Origin: Symbiodinium natans
Taxonomy: Eukaryota > Sar > Dinophyceae > Suessiales > Symbiodiniaceae
DNA length: 64,000 nucleotides
Direction of reading: 5' to 3'
Assembly (NCBI GenBank): GCA_905221605.1
Contig: CAJNDS010002101.1
Location: 524,595 to 588,594 of the forward strand
The notes beneath the pieces are model-generated. The model did no database searches and was not told the DNA's origin. It saw nothing but the letters and a program-made list of their open reading frames with translations. This document shows positions 11,901-23,900 of this stretch, in pieces. Each line of letters starts with the position of its first letter. Within the stretch, counting starts at the first letter, position 1. Position numbers and translations under genes: made by a program.

Positions 11901-14900
11901 TAGCACGGTTAGAGATTGCATATATCTCGGTCACTAGGGTTTGGGGTTTAGGTTCCCTCTAAACCCTAAAACCCTTAATACCCTATGAACGCCATTAGGG
12001 TTCCCCGAAACCCTAAACCCCTTAATACCCTATGAACACTATTAGGGTTCCCTTAAACACTAAACCCTAAATACCTTGTGTGAACACTGAAGCCCCTGAG
12101 TCCCCCTTCAAGGCTCCTTGTAGACACAGAGGCTCCAGAGGAGAATGCAGAGCAAGCACAGCAACACTCCCGGCTGGAAGTACCCAGGATCGAACCTGGG
12201 TTTTAGGTTGCGGGTTTAGGGTTTAGGGTTTAGGGCCTGTCGCTCGGACATCTTGTTTTTGCATTTTCTGTGAGAAGGAGGGGGGGAAGTGGAAGGGGGT
12301 GGGGGAGGGGGGGGGCGGGGAGATATTCGGGCCTTTGGGTTTAGAGTTAAGGCTTTGTACTTACAGAATCTGCTACAAGGCTCTCTATGCTTGACTTCAG
12401 GAGTCAGGGTCTTCGGAGCATAGGGTTAGGGCTTAGGGCTTGAGGTTTAGGGCCTAAGGCTTCGAGCCACTGAGAATAGAGATTAAGTTGCCCATAGGAC
12501 GCTGTTCACTTTCTTGTCTGAGGTTAAGCCTACACCCACCCCGCAACCCCCGCATGACTTAGGTGCGCGCACACACACACACACACGAAGAAAAGGTAAG
12601 TAAGAAGCAGTTGATCGTTCTATGTATGAGTATGAGCCTCTGCGCACGCCCTAACTTTGGAATCCTGGACATATTACAACCAACGAAGGCCCTACGCCCT
12701 AAGCCGCCGAAAACCTATGCTAAGGATGAATTCTTGGCTGACTTCTGAACCCCTCCTAAAAGTTTAACTTTTAGGCTCCTTATTGTACTTTCTACGAAAA
12801 CCCAAAAAAGTTAAAGCCCTCATGTTGTAGTTTCTACAAAGAGTCAAAAAGTTAAAGTCCTAAGAGCCAAAACAAAGTCAATAATTACGCGGCTACCCCA
12901 CCCGAAACCCTAAACCCTAAACCCTAAACCCTAAACCCTAAACCCTAAACCCTAAACCCTAAACCCTAAACCCTAAACCCTAAACCCTAAACCCAAACAG
13001 TCACGTCACATGCTCGCCACAGGGTCCATGCTTCGGGCCCTGAATCGCCTGAATCCCCTGAATCCCCTAAGTCCCCTAAGTCCCCTAAGTCCCCTAAACC
13101 CTAAACCCTAAACCCTAAACCCTAAACCCTAAACCCTAAACTCTAAACCCTAAACCCTAAACCCTAACCCCCCCCCCCCCAACCCTAAGATGTTGGCTTA
13201 GGGGCTGGTACACCTCCAGGCCTAGGAAGCTGTTGATGTGGTTCACCACCGTTGCCTGCGCTTTCATTGCAAGTGCTGTGGTTCTAGGGTTTAGGGTTTA
13301 GGGTTTACATACTCTCCACCATCAGTTTAGGGCTTAGGTTTTCCTAGCTGAAGCAAAAAATCTAAACCTTGAGCCCTCGACCCCACGCCCAGCCTTACCA
13401 TGGAGCTTTGAACAAACATAGAGCTGCGGTTTAAGATTTACGGTTGAGGCTTTAGGGTTTAGGTAACCCTAAACCCTATAAACCCTAAAAACGCTAACAT
13501 CCCTATAGGCGCTGTAGATTGGGATAACGGTCCTGAATAGGGATGAAAGTACCCCCTATTATAATCCGATGATAATAGGGGTATTTGAATCCCTATTAAG
13601 GACTATTAGTATAAGGGGGAACATCCCAACCCTAAACCCTAAATTACTAAACCCTAAAGGCCCTAGAGACCTTGAACCCAAACTACACTTGAGACTCAGT
13701 AAGACATGCCCAGACCCCTGAAAGGATCTAAAAAGTAAAACCCCCAAAGAGTACCGTACACTATACGATTGGGTGATTCTTAGGAACCCTGAAAGGGTTC
13801 AGGGTTTAGGGTTTCGGGCTCTCCTCACCCTAAACCCTAAAACCTAAACCCTAAAGCCTAAACCCTAAACTGCCTGCGCCGTGGATAAGATCAGGGCGCC
13901 GTCCGACGTGCACACGCGGGTGGCGAGGCTCGTCCGCGATGAGTCAAGGTATCCTGAAATCTTAGGGTTTAGGGTTTAGGGTTTGGGGTTTAGGGTCCCT
14001 GAAATCTTAGGGTGTTTACATGGGAGTTTCCGAAAATAAGGGACGCCTAATCGACCGCCAAATAGTAGGATTCCCTCAAAATAAGGGCCCTACTAAGATA
14101 CCCCTCATGTCGGCAAACGCCCACATGGTCCCTTAGTATGTATGTGGTCCGGCGTCTGGCGTATCCGGCCCTCCCCCATGGTATGGTCAAGTGGGGGGGG
14201 GGGGGGGCCGACTGTGAGCACACCCTCGGCAAAACCCGTGTTTTGTGAGTGTTGCGCCCTCGGTTGAGGGAGCACGTTCTCGGGAAAACCCATGTGTGTG
14301 TGTGAGTGAGAGGCGTTTCGAGGCGTTGCGCGGTGAGCACACCCTCGGCAAAACCTATGTTTAGTACGCGGGGGTCACACTGTCGGAAAAACCTACGTGC
14401 CTGACGCGTTTTGAGGCGTTGCACGCGGTGGTGGCCGCGGAGCGCTGGACCATATATGGTTGCGCCATACAAACCAAGGGCCCATACTTCAGATGAATGA
14501 GGTAAAGGACCATACTAAGGGGCCCATGTAACTAGCCTTAGAGGAATGCGGAAGGTTTAGGGGGTCTTCGGCTGGGCCCAAAAACCTTCTGATGTGAGGA
14601 TTTGGGGCTATTTTTGAACCCTAAACCCTAAACCCTAAACCCTAAACCCTAAACCCTAAACCCTAAACCCTAAACCCTAAACCCTAAACCCTAAACCTGT
14701 AAGGGTTTATAAACCCTGCACCCCAAACTTGCGCGAGGCGTTGCTCCAGCAATCGTCCTTCAAAAGGTGGTCTCTCATGGTTGCTTTGGCTTTTTAGTAA
14801 AACCCTAAACCCTAAACCCTAAACCCTAAACCCTAAACCCTAAACCCGTATTCTTTAAGGGAGCAGACGCTCGAAGTTTGAAGATTCACTCGGAGGTCAA

Positions 14901-17900
14901 GCCCCAAAGCCCTCAAAGACTCAAAAGCTTAGAGGGCTTAGGGCTTAGGGTTTAGGGTTTAGGGTTTAGGGTTTGGGGGGTTAAGGGTGTGCAGCCAGGG
15001 GACGGTAGTCGTGCGCGCTGCCCATCCGCCATCTCCTCGCAGCCTGCAGCGCGCGACAAAAGGAGGAGTGGCGCTTAGGGTTTATAGGGTTTAGGGTTTA
15101 TAGGGTTTAGGGTTTAGGGTTTAGGGTTTAGGGTTTGGGGTTTGGGGTTTGGGGTTTGGGGTTTCGGGTTTCGGGCGCTGAGGGTCTAGGGCATTCCGGG
15201 ATGGGCTATTCGGCCTCATATTCCCCAGAATCAACCGCACAAAGCGCCTTTTTGCGGGGGTATCGGGGATGATAGCCTGTCCCGGTTGGGCTTCGGGCTC
15301 AGGTTTTTAGAGGGAAATGTCAGTTTAAGGGCTGTTGTTTATAAGGCTTGGGGGTGCGTGGGGTCGAAAGGCGCAAGCTCTAAACCCTAAATCTTATACA
15401 TGCCTAAACAATGAACCCTTCTGAGGAAATCAGGTTTGGGGTTTAGGGTTTGTCTAACGGAAGCTATATGGTCCCTTGCTATGGTCCCTTACCTTCTTGG
15501 AAGGTCTGAAGTATGGGAGTATGGGCCCCCGGGTTGTAGAGGGGTATATGAGCGGTATATCAACGGTTCCTTAAGCAAAGGCCCACACTAAGAGACCATG
15601 TAACTACCCCAAGCCCGAATCCTCAACGGACTAAAGGAAGGACCCTTCTTTGGGGGCTACTTAGGTATACAGGGACTATGTAAGGTATATATAGGGGTTT
15701 TATAGGGGAATGAGATTAGGGTCCCTTCTAGGGGTGCCCTCCTTGTACCCATGAAAATCCCCAAATACCAAACCCAAAACCTATAAGCACTAAACCCTGA
15801 AGCCCCGCAATAACTTCGGCCCCCCTGAACCCCAACGGTTAGGGTTTAGGGTTTAAGGTTTAGGGTTTCGGGTTTGCGGCTTACGGTTTCCTATCTCCTC
15901 CATACCCCTGAAACCCAAGGCACTGAACTGCCAAACCAAAGCGTTTAGGACTTTTAGGGTGCTCGAGTGTAGGGTTTAGGGCTTCTTTAGGCCCTGAACC
16001 CCTAAAACAACTAAACCCTAAACCCTTCTAAACCCTAAACCCTTCTAAACCCTAAACCCTAAACCCTAAACCCTAAACCCTAAACCCTAAACCTTTTGGG
16101 CTCAGGGTCCGAGAAGAGCCCCCAAAAAATCGACGCCTGGATCTCTTCCGCGAAGTCCGAGCCCATAAAGCTCGAGCCGAGGATGATGTAGGAGAACATC
16201 ACCTACTTGGGGGGGGGGGGGGGGGGGTTTAGGGGTTAGGTTTAGGGTTTAGGGTTTAGGGTTTAGGGTTTAGGGTTTAGGGTTTAGGGTTTAGGGTTTA
16301 GGGTTTAGGGTTTAGGGTTTAGGGTTTAGGGTTTAGGGTTTAGGGTTTAGGGTTTAGGGTTTAGAGAACATCACCTACTTGGGGGGGGGAAACCCCAAAC
16401 CCTATCAACCCTATAAACCCTACAAACCCTATAAATCCGATAAACCCTAAACCCTGAACCCTAGACCCTAGCCCTAAACCCTAAACAAGGGAAGAAGTAG
16501 GGCACACCCTAAAACCTAAATCCTAAACGCTAAACCCTAAACCCTAGCCCCGGCCCTAAACCCTAAACAGGTAAAGACGTAGGGTACTAAACCCTAAACC
16601 CGAAACCCGAAACCCTAAACCCTAAACCCTAAACCCTAAACCCTAAACCCTAAACTCCCCGCCCCCGCCTGCATGCCCAGGTTCAGAAGGAGCAGCAGCA
16701 GGGCGAAGGAGCAATCCACAAACCCGGAGGGGGTGAGACCTGGGGTTTAGGGTTTAGGGTTTAGGGTTTAGGGTTTAGGGTTTAGGGTTTGGGGTTTGGG
16801 GTTTAGGGTTTGGGGTTTAGGGTTCAGGGTTTGGGTTTAGGGTTTGTGGTTTGGAGGGGGTTAGGGCCAGGATTGGGCGATGAGGGGGCCCACACCCTAA
16901 ACCCCAAACCCCAAACCCTAAACCCTAAACCCCGAACCCTAAACCCCAAACCCTGACCCCTAAACCCAACCCTAAACCCCTAACCCTAAATCCTAAACCC
17001 TAAGACGGCCCTCAACTTGGGCGCCAGGCCCAGTAGCACCGGAAAGCTCCACGCGCTGTCCCCAAAGCGGACCTCTCCAGGCGGGGGGAGGGTTTGGGTT
17101 TAGGGTTAGGGGTTAGGGGAGTTAGGGTTTAGGGGTTTAGGGTTTAGGGTTTAGGAATGGCTGAACAAGCCCCCAAACTTCCAATATCCCTTCAATAAGG
17201 CGGCTTGGGCTTCAGGCGTTAGGGTTTAGGGTATAGGGTTCTGGGTTCAGGAGGAGTACAGACATAAACCCATCTTCAGCCATGTACAGTCAACTTTGGG
17301 GGATGTCACTCACATAAGAAGAGATGACGGAAGGAAGGTTCGTGGGGTTGAGGATGTAGGACTTCAGGACTTAGGGCTTAAGGTCCAGAGAATTGAGGTT
17401 TGGGGATTTAGGGCTTTGGGGATTCTAAAGTGGTTGACGGGTTGGGGCGAGAGTTGGCAAGCCTAAACCCTAAACCCTAAACCCAAGCCCCAAACCCCAA
17501 ACCCCAAACCCTAAACCCTAAACCCTAAACCCTAAATCCTAAACCCTAAATCCTAAACCCTAAACCAAACGGCCAGGCGAGGCTCATGGCCATGAGCTGA
17601 CGGATGCAATGCTTGGTTCATCCACTAGCGCAGCTGGGTTTAGGGTTTAGGGTTTAGGGTTTAGGATTTCGGGTTTAGGGTTTAGGGTTTAGGGTTTACT
17701 CGCGCAGCTGGGAAAACCGAAGGGAGGACCAAAGTTGACCAAGAGGTGGTAGAGCAAGTCGGCAGAAGGGAGATGTCCGCAGGTGTGCGTGTGGGTGGTT
17801 CTTCGAGGGCTCGGAGAAGCGCCTCCTGCTCTTTAGGGTTTAGGGTTTAGGGTTTAGGGTTTAGGTTTAGGGCTTAGGGGGAACCTGTAAGGATCTGCGA

Positions 17901-20900
17901 AGGGTAAGAGGTACATCATCTAGGGTTGCTCATTGCCAGTATTCCCACACAGGATACCCCATGTTTGCTTTCCCCAAGACTCTGCCTCATGTGCGGCCAG
18001 CTACCTACCTGAAAGCGTCCTAGACAGCGTGCCTACACCCCAAGATTTAAGGGGTTTTGGGGTTTGAGGCAGTAGGTTTGGGGCTTCAAAGGGTGTGGGG
18101 ACTTTGGGGAGGCCTCGCCAACTTGTCCCTGCTCTTCTTCATCTTCCTCCACCTCCCCGTCGATCACCGTCATCACGGCCATGCTGCCTTTAAGACAAGA
18201 CCGCACAGTGAAACGGGGGAATTCAAAGTGTAATGAGTCCACCCCTGATCCCTCTACCTCGAAACCCTCAACGTCGGGGCCCCCCCCATTCTACCAAAAA
18301 AGGGAACAGCGTTAGACGGTTTAGGGTTGAGGGTTGGGATGTTCCCCCCTTGTACTAACAGTCCTTAATAGGGACTATAAAAGGGGTACTATAACCCCTA
18401 ATAAGGACTGTTTGTATAAGGGGCACATCCCAAACCTTGATCCATAAACCCAACACTTCGAATAGACGGTCGAGCTTCATCTTCCGTACGATCTTACTCA
18501 GGCAAGAAGGAAGTCCAAAGAAAGGCTTTAGGGGTTCAGGAATGGGGTTTAGGGTTTAGGGTTTAGGGTTTAGGTTTTAGGGTTTGGGGTTTAGGGTTTA
18601 GGGTTCAACACCGCAAGGACGAAGTCCCCCAAAAGCCACAGAAGGCCGAAAGACCTCTAAAACACACACGAGCCGTGAAGTCTAAACGACTGAATGCACA
18701 AGCATTAAAGGGCTTAGATTACCGTTAGATTAGGGTTCCCAAGCCCTTAACCCTAAACCCTGAAATAGGGTAAGAGCTCTCAGGGTGTAGGATTTGTGGC
18801 TTCTGCCCAAGCTGCTGCACCCCGGCTCCACGGTGGTCACCGAAGCGGTTGGTTCTTCCTTCACGTTGCCCACCTCTCAACCATTCAGGGTTGATCCCTG
18901 AACCCTAAACACGAAACGGTAGGGGTTATAAAGGCCGGTGGCCTCTTTATCTGTTACCCTTAGACCTTGATATAGCCCCTAGATACCCTCACAGGAACCC
19001 CCTTGCGCAACAGGAACCCTACTTCAACCAATATTCAGGTAGGGGTTTTAAAGCTTGGGGACCCCCTCTCAGACATATGGCACAGAACTTAAGATAGTCC
19101 CGCAAGTAGGCCCCACGCATTTCCGGTTTGGGGTTTGGGGTTCAAGGGCTTGAAGATATTTCGAGCTTGAGTGGCTTTGGGTTTGGGGCTTTTGGGCCTA
19201 AACCCTAAACCCTAAACCCTAAACACTCCAGGGTGTTCAGGCGTTTCGAGGGTTCAGGGCCTGCCCGGCAGTGGTCATGTAGAAACATGCCAGGTGAGGT
19301 CCGGGGCCAAGGCTGGCAATTAATTTCATTCATTTCATTACTTTAATTAATTTATTATATGTCATTAATTTAATTAATTTAATTAATTTAATTAATTTAA
19401 TTAATTTAATTCATTGAACTAATTTAATTATTTGAATTAATTTAGTTAATTTAGTCTATTTAATTTCTTTAATTAATGTAATTAATTTAGTTAATTTAAT
19501 ATATGCATTAGGTTCCCGGTTTAGGGTTTAGGGTGTAGGGTTTAGGGCTTACGGTTTAGGAGCTGTTCCTGGGTTGGGGGGGGGTTAGTGTTTTCCTGAA
19601 CACTTTGTCCCTCAGCCCTGAACAATGTAAGAGTCTGACTTGAGCTGCCATGACAAAACCCCCTGCTTCTATCCCTGGAACACCAAATGTGTAAGACCCT
19701 TGAAGGTTTTCTTGGGCTATATAGGACTCAAAAAAATGTGTCCCTTTTGGGTCCTCTTTAAAAGGATGCCGTCCTACATATAGGACAGTATAGGCCCCAA
19801 AAAAGTGGCCCTAACTTAGATAACTACCAGTGGTGCATGAACCGAAATAGCCCTAAACCCTAAATTAAACCCTAAACCCTAAACCCTAAACCCTAAACCC
19901 TAAACCCTAAACCCTAAACCCTGAACCCTGAACCCTGAACCCTGAACCCTGCCTTCGATGTGGCTCCCCGGCGCGCGACCTCCACGACGCGCGCCTCCAA
20001 CTCCCGCAGCTGCGCGGTGAGCTCCTCCACGTCCTCTGTCATGGTTTAGGGTTTAGGGTTTAGGGTTTAGGGTTTAGGGTTTAGGGTTTAGGGTTTAGGG
20101 TTTGAGTTGGTATGTAGGATTTAGGGTTTAGGTTGGTGTTTAGGGTTAGGGTTTTCAGGGCTTTAGGGGTTTAAGGCTTTAGGGTTCTAGGGTGTTAGGG
20201 TGGTTTTTTGGTTTTGCGGTTTTTGGGTTCTTGCCATCACCACGCATAGTAGTGGCAGTGGTCGTGGTCGTGGTCGCGGTGGTGGTAGCAGTAGTGATGA
20301 TACCAAACCACTAAAAACTGCGGTAGTATGGCTCTCAACAGCAATAAAACCCTAAACCCTGAACCCTAGTTAAACCCTAATAATCAAAAACTGAAGCCCT
20401 AGAACCAGCCCCAAAAGCCAAAACCTAAAAACCTAACTAAACCCCAAACCCTAAAATCCTAAACCCTGATGAAACTCCCAAACACCAATTGAACCCTGAA
20501 GCCAAAACCTCTAAACCGGTAATAATACCCCAATTGAACCCTCAAACCCGAAAACTCTGAAACCCTGACTACCCCTTACAACCCTTAAAACCTAGTTAAA
20601 CACCTAAAACCCAAAACCCTACTTCATCCCTAAAACCCGAAAACCCACTTAATCCCTGAAAGCACAAAAATATTAAAACCCTCTCACTTGCTGAACTACC
20701 TGTTTATGGTGCTGCGCGCCCTAAACCCAGAACCCCAAAGCCTAAACCCTAAACCCTTTGTAACGTGACTCACTGACTAGGTCTCTCGATTGGCACTCCT
20801 CAAGCAGGTTGGGGTTCCGGTGCTCTGAAAGCTGAGGAGGTACGAGGAACTCTTCTGTTCGGATGGGCAAGGACAAGCTCGTTGCCTTGGAGCTCATACC

Positions 20901-23900
20901 CTAAATACCCCTTAGAACCTGAATCATAAACCCCAAAAAACCAGAAAATCCATCCTAACCAACCCAAAACCCCTAAACCCTAACCCCCCGAACCCTAATC
21001 CCCAAACCCCAAAACCCTAAACCGCCCCTAAGCCCCCAAGGCCCCCAAACGCCTGCTAATTCCCCTAAACCCTAAACCCCCAAACCCGAATCCCTAAACC
21101 CCTAAACCCCCAAAGCCCCCAAACACCTGCCCTTACTTCTCCAATAACCACGGAAACAAAGGCCAAACTTCATGAAATTTGCTAAGGCATCTGCTAATTG
21201 CCCTAAACCCTAAACCCTAAACCCTAAACCCTAAACCCTAAACCCTAAACCCTAAACCCTAAACCCTAAACCCTAAACCCTAACCCTAAACCCTAAACCC
21301 TAGCCCTAAACCCTAAACCCCCCAAAACCCCCAAACTACTGGCCAAGGCCTGCCGCAGCTCATCGCGCAGCTGGGCGATGTCCTGCTGCAGGCTCTGGAG
21401 CTCCGGCGCTGCGCCCGCGGGCGTCGGCATCGCTGTGGGGTTTGGGGTTTGGGGTTTAGGGTTTAGGGTTTGGGGCTGAGGGTTTGGGGTTTGGGGTTTA
21501 GGGTTTAGGGTTCAGGGTTCAGGGTTTAGGGTTTAGGGTTTAGGGTTTAGGGTTTAGGGTAACTAGCAGGTGTTTGGGGGGCTTTGGGGGGTTCAGGGTT
21601 TGGGGTCTAGGGCTCAGGGGGAGCCTCGGAGCCTTTGGCGATTTCGGGCTGAGGATGGCTCCGCTTTGCTTATGGGGGTGTGGGAGGGTGTGGATGTTTT
21701 TGGGGCTTGGGGCTTTGTGTGGCTTAGGGTTTAGGGTTTAGGGCTAGGGTTTAGGGTTTAGGGTTTAGGGTTTAGAGTTTAGGGCTTAGGGTTCAGGGCT
21801 TAGGGTTCAGGGCTTAGGGCTTAGGGCGTTTTGTGGTTTAGGGTTTTGATACTGGTGGCAAGTGTAAGAGCTCCCAGGGATACTTTGCCAGGAGGCTCGC
21901 TTGCTCAGGGCCACGGCGACGCAACGTGCGGTCATGAGGTAAGCTCCCTACACCGGAAACCCTGAACCCCTGAACTCCTAGACCCTAACCCCTAAAGCCC
22001 TAAACCCCTAAACCCAAATCCTACACCCCGAAACCCCGAAACCCTAAGCCTTTTGAGTCTTGGGAAACCCTAAGCCTTTTGAGTCTTGGGAATCTTCTCG
22101 GGGGCATCTGCTACTGGAAGGCTTGCGGCTTCGGGTTTGAGGTTTCGTGCCTGAAGACCTCGAAGCCTTAAGTGCCAAGAGCCCAAAACATACTCACCCT
22201 AAACCCTAAAACCTAAACCCTTATAAACCCAAAGCCCTGAACAACCCTGAGGTCCTATTCAAAGCACAACCACAAAAAACCTCGCAGTTGTTGGCAGGCT
22301 GGATACGAAACAGCGAAATTTCATTGAGGTTTGAGTCAAGGAAAGCGCAATATCACAACCCTAAACCCCAAACCCCAAACCCTAAACCCTAACCCCAAAC
22401 CCTAAACCAAAAACCCAAAACCCCCAAACCCCTAAACCCTAAACCCCAAACCCTGAACCCTAAACCCCTAAGCCGCCAAACCCTAAACACAAAACCCCAA
22501 ACCCTAGCCCTAAACCCTAAACCCCAAACCTCAAACCTCCCTGACCCAAGCTGAGGATCAGCCTTCGGCTGCCTTGCTGCCACCTTTGGCGCTCAGGGTG
22601 CTTAGGGGGTTTGGGATTTAGGGTTTAGGGCTAGGGTTTGGGGTTTGGGGCTTGGGGCTTTGGGGGGGGCTTGGGGTTTGGGGTTTGGGGTTTGGGGCTT
22701 GGGGCTTGGGGGTTGGGGGTTGGGGCTTGGGGCTTGGGGTTTGGGGTTTGGGGTTTGGGGTTTGGGGTTTGGGGTTTGGGGCTTGGGGTTTGGGGTTTGG
22801 GGTTTATATAGGTAAGTAGGTTGGTCCTTCAAACTTTGCAGTTTGGGTTTAGGGTTTAAGGGCTTCGGGCTTGGGGTTTAGCGTCTATATAGGGCTCGAA
22901 CTGGGCTTTAGGGGTTGAGGGTTTATGGTGTGAGGTGTAGAGTTTGGGGCCTACGGCTTGGGGATTTGGGGGTTTGGAGGATGCGGTTTAGGGTTTAGGG
23001 TTTCGGGTTTAGGGTTTGGGGTTTAGGGTAAGGGTAATAAGCCCCTCAAGTCTTCAAACTTTCCTTTGGGTGCCCTGTGTCCATATCGAATCTAAGGGTA
23101 GGTACAGGATCCCTTAGTATGGGCCCTCCAAAAGGGGACCCCTTATATACCCGTTATACAACCCAAGGGCCAGAGAACCCTTTTAACGGAGGTAAGGGAC
23201 CACATGAAGGACCCACGTAGCAGCCCTGAGATCGAAGACATTGCAAGAGTGATGGCCCGAAGCACCCTAAACCCTAAACCCTAAACCCTAAACCTTAAAC
23301 CCTAAACCCGAAACCCTAAGCCCTAGATAAACCGCATTGCGCAGAAGTCCTGACTGGGCCTGGTCGAGCTTGCGCGCGGCCGGAGGGGTCACCTGGGGGG
23401 GGATGGAGGCGGGGGAGGGTAGGGCTTTGAGTTTAGGGCTGGGGTTTAAGGTTTAGGGTTTAGGGTTTAGGGTTTAGGGTTTAGGGTTTAGGGTTCAGGG
23501 TTTAGGGTTTAGGGTTTAGGGTTGAGGGTTGAGGGTTTGGAGGTTCAAAGGGGCAGACGGACCGCAAATTCAAAGATCCGAAGACGCCGCCATGCAGACA
23601 TCTAAACCGTTGTTGAATCGGATCCCTTTTCAGAAGGGGTTCTGCTATGAGCACCTGGGGAGCTCGAACAAAAGTAAGCTTGACCCTAAACCGAAAGGTA
23701 ACTACCTGTGAGGGAAACCAGCTCTTATCCCTAAACCCTAAACCCTAAACCCTAAACCCTAAACCCCAAAGCACTCTGAAAACCCGAAGACTGAACGCCT
23801 CGTCGATGAAGTTCAGCTCCTCGTCCGAAGAGTTCTGCCGCTCCACGTCCATGATCCGGGGCGGAGGGGCCTGTGCCTGGATCTTCCAAAAACCCTCATT

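Noticed and set aside
12175-12200. tRNA T-arm/B-box-like sequence (GGTTCGATCC)
   Set aside because: No A-box, acceptor stem or anticodon arm at the right distance; the bases are explained as the start of an exon (FDPGYF).
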